Assembly (NCBI RefSeq): GCF_027622945.1
Contig: NZ_JAPZVQ010000018.1
Location: 1 to 64,000, forward strand
DNA: 64,000 nucleotides
Origin: Glycomyces lechevalierae
GTDB lineage: Bacteria; Actinomycetota; Actinomycetes; Mycobacteriales; Micromonosporaceae
Reading direction: 5' to 3'
In this document: positions 51,019 through 59,700 of the stretch, piece after piece
How the letters are laid out: each line of letters begins with the position of its first letter
Numbering within the stretch: the first letter of the stretch is position 1
Made by a program: the position numbers and the translations under genes
The notes under the pieces: generated by a model
What the model was told of the DNA's origin: nothing
Database searches by the model: none
The model's input: the letters and a program-made list of their open reading frames with translations, nothing else

Positions 51019-51127
51019 TCGGTCTCCAAAACCGAGGGTTGCAGGTTCGAGTCCTGTCACTCCTGCAAGACCAGCATTATCCGAACACCGGGCCGCGATT
51101 CGCGGCCCGGTGTTCGGCGTTTCGGGC
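51019..51127 (+). repeat. Right att direct repeat (attR), 109 bp
   Basis: This is the second copy of 35009-35117. It has only the 3' part of tRNA-Trp (from the anticodon stem) plus the terminator hairpin; the 5' half upstream does not fit a tRNA, so no functional tRNA is encoded. It marks the right end of the 16-kb element. Confidence 0.95.
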
Positions 51128-51509
51128 CCCAAATGACTGAAGCCTTTCAACTCGGTTATCGATCGAGACTGTTCGAAGTGATGGTCTGCATACTTTCGCT
51201 CGTTGATCTCGAGGGCGCGGACCGCGCCGACGGCGGAACTGGTGAGGGTCGGGCAGCGGCGAAGCAGAGGAGGATCACCCAGGTCTTGGGCTGAGCGGAA
51301 GAACACTCGAACAAGGTGCGGGCCGAGTTGTCTTGATGTGGGAGCTGTCAAGGCAGACCGCGGACCAGTCGGTCTCTCCAAGTGCGTGGAGTCCGAGAGC
51401 AATATTCGGTGCAGGTAGTCCCAGACGCCGGCCTCGCAAGTCTGCTTAGCCCGGTCGATAGCGGCTCCGGTGGTTACTCAGTTCTTCGCCGCCCTGTCGA
51501 ATTTCTTCG
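51128..51509. other. 382-bp region after attR without a supported gene
   Basis: I see no convincing coding frame. In many actinobacteria secE and nusG follow tRNA-Trp; neither is here. The next gene is the end of a defence operon, which suggests that a second island abuts the first. Confidence 0.4.
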
Positions 51510-53384
51510 CTAGCGGAACTGCTCCAGTCTTGCCGGGTCCCATACGCGCTTGGCAAGGGCGAGCACCAGCTCTCTCCGCTCAAGCTGTTCGCCGGTACCG
51601 AACTGCTCGTAGGGTCGGAACGGGAGATCGCCGCTCTGCGCGAAGGCCCGGAATCGCGGTTGGTGCTCGTACGCTGCGGTAGTGAGGCTGGCCGCGTAGA
51701 GGTTCTGCTTCGCGTAGTGGGGTGCTTTCTCCTCGAAGGGCTTGTCCTGGAAGCTGCGATTCACATCCGCTGGAAGCAAAACCAGCCCGGCAACGTGGTT
51801 GCGCCACTGGTCGAACTCTTCACGGCTCGGGCACTCTTCGGCATACCGTTCATGCTCGTTCGCCCAGACATGCTCGATATCGCAAGCGTTCTTAGATTTG
51901 CGGTCGACGTACCTGTCGAACAGGTCGGGAAGCCCCGACTGCACCTCGGTATGCGCAGTCAACCTTGCGAGCAGGTGATAGATGTACCGCTTGCTGAACT
52001 GGTTCAGCCGGAGGTCGCGGATGCCGGATCGATTCCGGCGCGAGCTGCCTGTGAGCGAGACTTCGGTTTCGTCCTGTTCAAGTCGCTCCCGCAGCAAGTC
52101 GATCAAGTCAGGCAGTGATCGACCGCGGATCTCGCGACACAGCAACCACATCGCGTAGCTCACGTTCGAGTAGCTGACTCGGATGTAGTTGACGACGCGG
52201 CGCATCAACCAGATGTCGAGGAAGGTCGCGGTCGCTGCGAGCTTTCTGCGCACTGTCTCGTCGTCGTCTTCAGTGGACAACGATGCCAGTAGCACCGTGC
52301 TCTGCCAGGTGAACTCGTTGTGCTCGTTGTAGTAGACAGCCTCAAGGCCGGGCGTGTAGATCCGGCTTGCCTCGAGGATTCGCCGGTAGGCGCGGGCAAA
52401 GAACGGGAACTCCGCCGTCATCAGCCGTAGGTTGCCCGCAGACTCACCGGCACCAATGCGGTCAGCGTTGTCGCGGAGCCATCGGTGGAAGGTCGAGCCG
52501 ATCAGCTCCCAGTCGCGGTCGACCGCGCCGGCCTTGCGCTCTCGGGTCGAATCGGCGTACTTCGCGCGCAGCCACGCCTTGACACAGGCGGCGTCCCTGT
52601 CGGAGTTCGGGTCGGGTTCCCAGGAGATGAGGTCGAGAACCGTCCGTTTCCAGGCCCGGTTCGCGTTCGAGCGGTCCTCGTCGGCTTCGATGGGAGCCAA
52701 GAGGTATGCCTTGAGCATGTCGACTGGACTGAGTGGTTTGCCGCGGTCGTTCATGGTCTCGAAGATCGAGTACGCGTGGGCGTCCGTCTCGGTGGCGATC
52801 TCGATCAATCCCACGTTGGCGATCAACCAGTAGACGAACGTCGCAAGGCCTTCGCCGAGATCCTCGGCCAGATCGAGGCTTTCCAGGTCGCGGTACCGGG
52901 CGAGGATGGTCCGGATGGACTCGTCCTTGCCGTCGGCGGTGTAGTCCTCGCCGTTGAACAGGGCCCGGAGCACCGGAACGCGTTCGGCGATGTCGAGGTT
53001 GAACTTCTTCTCGCCGTAGTCGTCCGAGTAGATCAAGGGCTCGATAGTGGAGGTCACGTCGAGTCCTCGCCGCTGTGCCTCGCGGTATAGATAGATCAGC
53101 AGCAGCGTCAGTGAGGTGACGCGCTGCTGGCCGTCGACCAGGTAGCTCTTGTTGCTGCGCTTGGTGACGATGATGGAGCCGAGGAAGTAGTCGCCGTATT
53201 CGCTCGCCGCTTTCGGCGCGTCGCCGTCCCGATAGAAGGTCGTGAACTTTGCATGCAGGTCGGAGACGAGTTCCTCGATGTTCTCGCGGTCCCATTTGTA
53301 TTCACGCTGGTACTCGTCGATCGCGAACGACCGAGTCTGCAGCAGCTCCTTGATGGTGCGGTAGTGCGGGGAAATGCTGCTCAC
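51510..53384 (-). CDS. GmrSD-like DUF262-DUF1524 nuclease
   Basis: A 624-residue single-chain GmrSD-type enzyme, a family that restricts DNA with modified bases. The N-terminal DUF262 has IDEYQREYKWDRENIEELVSD and SYLVDGQQRVTSLTLLLIYL. The C-terminal DUF1524 nuclease shows CDIEHVWANEH and NHVAGLVLLPADVNRSF, the HNH-like core. SspE of phosphorothioate systems has the same layout. The GTG at 53384 overlaps the stop of the HelD-like gene (GTGA); frames starting earlier would overlap that gene by 100 bases. Last gene of a three-gene defence cluster. Confidence 0.88.
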   Translation of the reverse strand: MSSISPHYRTIKELLQTRSFAIDEYQREYKWDRENIEELVSDLHAKFTTFYRDGDAPKAASEYGDYFLGSIIVTKRSNKSYLVDGQQRVTSLTLLLIYLYREAQRRGLDVTSTIEPLIYSDDYGEKKFNLDIAERVPVLRALFNGEDYTADGKDESIRTILARYRDLESLDLAEDLGEGLATFVYWLIANVGLIEIATETDAHAYSIFETMNDRGKPLSPVDMLKAYLLAPIEADEDRSNANRAWKRTVLDLISWEPDPNSDRDAACVKAWLRAKYADSTRERKAGAVDRDWELIGSTFHRWLRDNADRIGAGESAGNLRLMTAEFPFFARAYRRILEASRIYTPGLEAVYYNEHNEFTWQSTVLLASLSTEDDDETVRRKLAATATFLDIWLMRRVVNYIRVSYSNVSYAMWLLCREIRGRSLPDLIDLLRERLEQDETEVSLTGSSRRNRSGIRDLRLNQFSKRYIYHLLARLTAHTEVQSGLPDLFDRYVDRKSKNACDIEHVWANEHERYAEECPSREEFDQWRNHVAGLVLLPADVNRSFQDKPFEEKAPHYAKQNLYAASLTTAAYEHQPRFRAFAQSGDLPFRPYEQFGTGEQLERRELVLALAKRVWDPARLEQFR

Positions 53385-56300
53385 GCTCGGCGCCTCTCCG
53401 GATGGTCGGGTTCGTGTGGTTCTGATCGGCGTTGCCGGGGCAGGAGGTGCGGCGCTCCCGGGCCCGCCCACGAACCGCCCTCGGGCCACGCGACGAGTAC
53501 ATCAAATATGTTCTTCAGTGCTTTGATCGTCCAGGGCTCCTCTGGAGGTTGCTGGGAGACGAGCACCATGACGGCCTTGCCTCCGCGGCAGCGCATGTAC
53601 GAGACTTCGAGCAGGTCTACTGCCCCCCGGCGGAAACGCCCATAGTCGAAGCCGCTCACTTCGAGGACCTCGAACACGGTGGTCACACCATCAAGCTCAT
53701 ACCAGGCGTCCACACCGTCCTCCTGCCCGGCCTTCCCGCCGTCGACTTTCCGGCGACGTTGCAGATCCGAGTAGATCTGCGAACGCAGGATCTCGTGGTC
53801 GGGATCCTCACGCTCCGTTTGGATCCGCTCGGTGATGTGCATCGACTCGAAGTCATCGGCAGTCATCGCCGACCATTCGACGATCTGCTCCGCATCAGCC
53901 ATCGCCATATTCTTCGCTTCCTCTACCGTCACGGGGTCGGGGTTCTGTCGCATCGGTGCTGCCTGCTGACGCGGACGAACACCGGCTTCGATCTGGGAGT
54001 AGGTGAGGTCGGGCTGCCCGGTGTCGTATCCGATGACCTCCCAGCGGTCGGCACTCAGGACGAGGCCGACGCCTCGGTGCCGGATAACGCAGCGCATTCC
54101 GGGAAACTTGAAGATGCTGCCCTGTTTCAGGAAGACCGGAACCATCGCACGAAGTTCCGCCGCTGCTGTGGCCCGCAAGCCGCCGTGGTGCTGGATGAAC
54201 TGTTCACACGCGTCGCCGGAGACCCGCACCCATTCAGTGGACAGGAGCTCGGGCAGCGTGAATTCGGCGAAAGGACCGTCCTTCGCGATTCGTCCGAGTT
54301 TTCGCCCCGTGTGCGGCGGGGTCGGAGCTGGAAATCCGTCGCAGTCCTCGTGCCGACACCAGCCGTCGGCGCCGGCGCTCGGATGCTCGCATTGCTCGCC
54401 GGTCCTCCGGAACCGAGTGCACCGGCCCTCCGAACGGGCCCGTTCCAACCGGAACGAGGGCGGCTCCGGGGCATCGGGCCGCAGTACACCGGGCAGGTCA
54501 TCGTGATGGAGGATGGTCAGTGTCCGCGTCGCACGGGTAAGGGCGATGTAGAGTTCCTGCTCGCCCGCGTCCGATGCTGAGATGAACGCCCGCGGTTCAG
54601 CGATCAGCACATGATCGAACTCAAGCCCGCGTGCCTCCCGTCCGGTCAGTACCAAGATCGGCGAGACGGGCAGTTCCGGCGATGACCGCACCTCCAACGC
54701 TGCTCGGATCTCGGTCTCCCAGTCACGTGCCCGTGGGTTCTCGGTCCTGCCGGGCACGATGATCGCCACGCTCCGCTCCGCGCCTTCGTTTCGGAGCAGC
54801 ACCGCGGCACGATCAGCTGCGGCGGCAACCGGGTCTTCCGTTCTCACGGTCGTCACCGAATCACCGTCACGCGGCAGTACGGCGACCGGAATGGCGGTCC
54901 CCGGTGACAGCCGCCTCCCCAACAGGGCCGCGAGGTCCATGATCTGAGGCGGCAGGCGGAAACCGGCCTGAAGTTCGACAACCTTTGACCGCGATCGCGG
55001 GGCAAGGGTCCGGGCGAGTTCTTCCCAGTCAAGGTACGGATACGGGGCGAGACGCTGCGCCAGGTCGCCCATGACGGTCATCGACCCACTCGAGCACCGC
55101 CGCGCCAGCTCCCGGGCCTCCATCGGTGTCACGTTCTGGGCCTCGTCGATGACAAGATGATCCCAGGCCGACTTCGGCTCGGCCCCTTGCAGCAGGTATC
55201 GAAGTTCCTGCAAGCAGACGCGGTCCTCATAGGTCCATCGTCGCCGCTTATAGCGGTCTACGCGATCGCGGAGCTGATGCAGTTCCTCCTCCGTGGCGAT
55301 ACCGGAGCACACTCGTCTCAGCACGACTTCACTGCGCAGCAGGCGCTGCAGCACGTCGCCTGGATTGAGCTTCGGCGTCATCACGTCGAACAGCTCGTCC
55401 CGTTCGCATTTCTCCCGGATCTTCTCCGAGTAGTCCTCCTCGATCTTCGGATGGTCACGTCGGAACACATCGTTCAGCAGTGCCACGAAGCGGCTGCGCC
55501 ACCGAGCCGCCCGGTCGTTGTAAGGGGCGTCAGCGTCCATTTCCTCCGTGAAGATCTTGAGGATGCTCGCAACGGGCACCTCGATCCAGGTCCCCCTGAA
55601 CGCGAGTGAGAAGACGTCGGAATTCCTACAGAAGCGCGCAACGCGCACCTCGGGGTTCGCGATGCAGTCTTCGAGGGCACGACGCAGCACTGCCGCCATG
55701 CGCGGCCCCGACTTGAACTTCCCGACCAATCCGGTGTCATGGTCGGCATCCCGTGCGTTCCACAAGTTGGGGAGGTCGTCCCGGCGTACGTCATCGACGC
55801 CCAAAGACGCGAACGCGCCGGCGAGGTACTGGACGAAACGCTGGCTGGGGCCGAGCACCAGGATCCGGTCACGGCGCAGGGGCGAACCGGTTCTGCGGAG
55901 CATTCGCGCGATCCGGGGGATCCCGACCGCTGTCTTGCCGCTGCCCGGTCCTCCTTGGACGACGAGCACCCCCTCATGCGGATCATCGACGATCTCGAGC
56001 TGCTCCCGCTGGATCGTCGCGATGATGTCGCGCATCGAACTGTCGCGTCCACGGGCCAGCTCGATCAGCAGCGGATCGATCCACTCGGTTCCACTCTCCG
56101 CCGCAGTGTCGAATCCAGCGGCGCCCGGGTCGCTGCCGAACATATCGCGAAACTGCGTGACCCTGCGGTCTCGGCAGGTGATCTCGCGCTTGAACAGCAG
56201 GCCGTTTCGTTCGCGTTCGCTCGCACGGAACCACTTCATCCCCTGGTCGGAATCCCAACCGACCACCAGGAGATCGAGATCGGGATTGCGAACAGCCTGA

Positions 56301-56599
56301 CGACCGACATAGAACTCCTGGTTCTCGTCCGCATCCTCGTCTTCGGCTGCTTCGGAGACGACGCGGAAGAGCACCAGACTGTCCTCGGGCGAGTCGTACA
56401 TGGCGTTCTTCGCGGCCCCGGCGCTGAAAAGCGCAGCGCTGGCTTTCGGCGCGCCCGCGGACGCTGCGAACTCGCCGGCCGACGGTGTCGTTCTGCGCAT
56501 GTCGTCCCAGCACGCGTAGACGTGCTCGACGCCCGCCTGCTCGGCGACTATCACAGGATTGGAATCCGGTGCCACCGGAGAGTTCTGACGTGCTGGCAT
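53381..56599 (-). CDS. HelD-like superfamily 1 helicase with C-terminal nuclease-like extension
   Basis: A 1072-residue protein whose helicase core resembles HelD/HelR, ATPases that remove stalled RNA polymerase. The start of the core matches closely (MRDIIATIQREQLEIVDDP, then GVLVVQGGPGSGKTAVG), with Walker B HLVIDEAQNVTP and motif VI ELYIALTRATRTL. The N-terminal HelD-like segment (EFYVGRQAV) has lost the usual WRAP motif (GWDSDQG). After the helicase comes a Cys/His cluster (CTRF...CEH...CRHEDC) and a domain with DAWYELDGVTTVFEVLEVS that looks like a PD-(D/E)xK relative without the usual Lys. Coupled by GTGA to the GmrSD-like gene. Confidence 0.8.
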   Translation of the reverse strand: MPARQNSPVAPDSNPVIVAEQAGVEHVYACWDDMRRTTPSAGEFAASAGAPKASAALFSAGAAKNAMYDSPEDSLVLFRVVSEAAEDEDADENQEFYVGRQAVRNPDLDLLVVGWDSDQGMKWFRASERERNGLLFKREITCRDRRVTQFRDMFGSDPGAAGFDTAAESGTEWIDPLLIELARGRDSSMRDIIATIQREQLEIVDDPHEGVLVVQGGPGSGKTAVGIPRIARMLRRTGSPLRRDRILVLGPSQRFVQYLAGAFASLGVDDVRRDDLPNLWNARDADHDTGLVGKFKSGPRMAAVLRRALEDCIANPEVRVARFCRNSDVFSLAFRGTWIEVPVASILKIFTEEMDADAPYNDRAARWRSRFVALLNDVFRRDHPKIEEDYSEKIREKCERDELFDVMTPKLNPGDVLQRLLRSEVVLRRVCSGIATEEELHQLRDRVDRYKRRRWTYEDRVCLQELRYLLQGAEPKSAWDHLVIDEAQNVTPMEARELARRCSSGSMTVMGDLAQRLAPYPYLDWEELARTLAPRSRSKVVELQAGFRLPPQIMDLAALLGRRLSPGTAIPVAVLPRDGDSVTTVRTEDPVAAAADRAAVLLRNEGAERSVAIIVPGRTENPRARDWETEIRAALEVRSSPELPVSPILVLTGREARGLEFDHVLIAEPRAFISASDAGEQELYIALTRATRTLTILHHDDLPGVLRPDAPEPPSFRLERARSEGRCTRFRRTGEQCEHPSAGADGWCRHEDCDGFPAPTPPHTGRKLGRIAKDGPFAEFTLPELLSTEWVRVSGDACEQFIQHHGGLRATAAAELRAMVPVFLKQGSIFKFPGMRCVIRHRGVGLVLSADRWEVIGYDTGQPDLTYSQIEAGVRPRQQAAPMRQNPDPVTVEEAKNMAMADAEQIVEWSAMTADDFESMHITERIQTEREDPDHEILRSQIYSDLQRRRKVDGGKAGQEDGVDAWYELDGVTTVFEVLEVSGFDYGRFRRGAVDLLEVSYMRCRGGKAVMVLVSQQPPEEPWTIKALKNIFDVLVAWPEGGSWAGPGAPHLLPRQRRSEPHEPDHPERRRA

Positions 56600-56757
56600 A
56601 CGAGGAGGGGCCTTCCAAGTCGCGATTCGGAGAAGGGGCGGCTCCGGGAGGGGTTCACCGACTCCTCCGAACAGACCACTTGAAACAACGGGCTACAAGT
56701 GGGTCCACCGAGAGTGTAATCGAAGCAGTGCAGTACGTGTGATTTCGATTCCCAGCG

Positions 56758-59700
56758 TCATTGATCTGTCAAGATCTCCAGCGGCGGCAGGCTGTCCACG
56801 ATCGCCATGGTCTCCAGACTCACCGTCACAACGCGTTTGAGCAGGTCGATGATGTAGCGCGGATCGTCGGACCAGTCGTTCGGATCGTTGACGATACCGC
56901 TGGCCTTGTCGGTGCGGACGTAGTAGCGGTCCATGATCCACTCGACGGCCGAGCGTGAGCCGATCTGGTAGCGGTCGACGGCCTCCGGGATGCCAGCGAG
57001 CGTGACGTGGGAGTTGTAGACGATCCGCGTGCGATCTTGCCTGGACGCGAATCGCATCTTGCGGTCGACGCGGTAGAGGTCGGCCCGGTCGGTCGGGGCG
57101 GCTTCGTCAATGATCTCTCGGATGCCGAGGTACGGCTCGACCGTCTCGTATGCGAGGTGCAGCTGCATGAGCCGGCTGCCCGAACGGGCAAATTCGTGGA
57201 ACTGCGCGACCTTGGGGATCCGAGGCAGGGACTTCTTCAGGTCCGCTTCGAACTCCGAGCGGTACTCCGAAGAGTGCAGGATGCCGTAAACGTAGTGGAA
57301 GATGTCGTCCTTCGAGATCGAGCTGTCGCGGTAGGTCTCCTGGTAGTCCCTCAGAGCGGCGTCGGTGATGTTGTCCGCCCGAACGTACCCCTCACAGGTG
57401 TCGCCGACGGCCAGCGTGTCTGACTCCAGACGGTGATAGGTATAGCGGGCGAAAAAAGGGCCAATGCTTTTGGTACCCACCGCATGAAGGTCGGGGATCG
57501 CATCGACAGCAAGCGTCGAAAATGGCTCCTCGGAGCTGGTGCCCGTGATGTAGAAGCCGTAGTTCTCCCGGGAGACGTCGGTGAACATCTGTGCCAGCTG
57601 ACCGATTCGATGGTTCAGGTCGCGGTCGAAATAGACAGCCTGGCGGTTGAATGGACGGTAGACTCCCGCGGTTATACGACTCGGGTCGAACTCGAGCCTC
57701 TTGGACTGTGCCGCCTTGGCAAGCAGACTGGAGGACCAGCTGATGCGCCCGGGATTCCCGTGGACCAGTCCCTCCACCCGCCGCACTCGTTCAGCCGCCG
57801 AGCCACTCAGAGGTCTATGGATCTCGATTTCCACAATTTGGCTATTGTAGAAATCAATCATCGACCGCATGTTCTCTGCGATCTTGGTTTCGGAGTACCC
57901 GTATACCCACGGGTCTCGGTTTGTCTGCAGTCCCGTCGTGATCAGTTGGAAGACGGGTTCCGCGTCTCCTATGGGAGTCCTGCTTCCTGCGGGACGGAAT
58001 GTTTGAAACCGCTTGTTCCTCTGGTAAATCCAGTCATCGGCTCCGTCGGCATCGATCTGCCGCCAATCCAGCGCGTCCAATCCTCTTCGGCTGAGACGCG
58101 TGACCTCGTGTCCGATTATCTCGAGTTTTCGGCTTCGGCTGTGATACTCACCGATGTCTCGGTAGAAGAGGCGGCACCCATCGCCTTCGGCCGCGCTACC
58201 GCCTTTGACCAGAAGGAGCACCGCGACCCCTGCCCGGCTGCTGGAACCGAAGATCTTGCCGCCTTCCTTCCTCGAGAGCTCGCCGGCGGTCCGCTGGTTG
58301 CCTCGGAGGTTGAAGCAGTAGATCGCGTCGAACTCTTCGGTGAGGGTGCGGCGCAGACCAGCCGCGGTGTTCCCGTCAATGAAGCCGTTGTTCAGCACGA
58401 GGCAGATCACGCCGCCGTCCTCGATCCGGTCGCTCGCCCAGCGCAGTGCCCGCACGTACGAGTCATAGAGCGAGTTCTTGTTCGTGGCAGTCGACTTGGC
58501 GGCATACGTCTCGCGGATGCGTCGGTCGAGACCGGGATACTTCAGGTTCTGGTTGCCGTCGTTCTGGTTGTTCTGACCTACGGAGTACGGCGGGTTGCCG
58601 GTGATGACGATGATGCGAACGCTCTGCTGGCGGACCGCGCGCTCGGTGTTGCCGCCCAGCACGCCGTCTGCAGCCTCAGTCCGGCCTTCGTAGAGCTGGA
58701 ACGTGTCGGTCAAGACCATGCCGTCGAACGGCTGGTACCCCGCTTCCCCAAACCTGCTGTGGAATGCCTCCTCGATGTTGACCGCGGCAATGTAGTAGGC
58801 GAGCAAGACGATCTCGTTCGCGTGCAGCTCATTGCGGTACTTCCTGACGAGGTCCTCGGAACGGATGAGACCCGATTGGAGGAGCCTGACGATGAAGGAG
58901 CCAGTGCCTGCGAAGGGGTCGATTACTTGGACCCCTTCGTCACTCAGCGAAGCACCGAGGTACTTCCGCAGCGCCTGGTCGGTGAGTTGGAGGATGAAGT
59001 CGACAACCTCGACCGGGGTGTAGACGATGCCGAGCCGATCGGACACCTGCGGCATGGCGTTCCTGAAGAATTGCTCGTACAGCTCCAGGAGGATCTTCTG
59101 ACGCCCCTCGGGGTTGTCGATGCCTTCGATGCGAACTCGGATCTGTTCGTAGAACCGTTTCAGTTTGTCGCGCTCCGAGTCCAAGGCTTGGTCGTCAAGC
59201 GCTTCAAGCACGGTCTCCATGGCTTCAGAGACCGGGTTGTGCGTGGCGAACTCGTACTGTTCGAAGAGCGCGTCGAAGACCGGTTTCGTGATCAGATGCT
59301 GCGCGAGCATCTCGATCGCATCATGCTCTGAGATGGAGGGATTGAGGTTCGAGCGCAAAGCGGCGACGAACGTGCCGAACACTGCTCGCTTGCCCGGGAG
59401 TTCGAGGGCACTTCGAATGCGGGCCATGTGGTCGCCCGCAATGTCCGCGACCTCTTTGGCCCATTCCTTCCAGTAGACACGGGTGCCCACCTTCTGCACG
59501 ATCCGTGCGTAGATGGCGTTTCGCCACTCCTCGACCGACGGCACGCCGCTCCGGGCCGCCTGCACCAGGTTCCCGAGAGCGTCCGAGTCGTAGTCGTCGT
59601 CAGCGATGTGGCCGGCCAGAATCCGATCGGAGCGGGACTTGTTGAGTCCGATCCGGTTGATTTCGGCATTGAACCGGTCGTCATGGGAGCGAAGGGCGTT

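Larger units (their letters stand above)
35009..51127. mobile_element. Integrated element at tRNA-Trp carrying defence genes
   Basis: Bounded by 109-bp direct repeats whose copies are 16,010 bp apart. It carries a serine recombinase at the left end, a replication-relaxation gene as found on actinobacterial plasmids and integrative elements, HD and NUDIX genes, a DUF262/HEPN pair, an insertion sequence, a BcgI-like restriction system and an AIPR protein. No conjugation or FtsK/TraB-type translocase gene is seen, so it is probably a mobilisable genomic island or a decayed integrative element. Two frameshifted genes support decay. Confidence 0.85.

Noticed and set aside
51019..51065. A second tRNA-Trp gene
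   Set aside because: Only the 3' part is present; the sequence before 51019 cannot form the acceptor and D stems.
49396..51402. A 668-residue frame over the AIPR gene and attR
   Set aside because: It is out of frame with the AIPR protein and takes the VTGLEPATLGFG stretch from antisense tRNA. The AIPR frame has the family motifs and a ribosome site.
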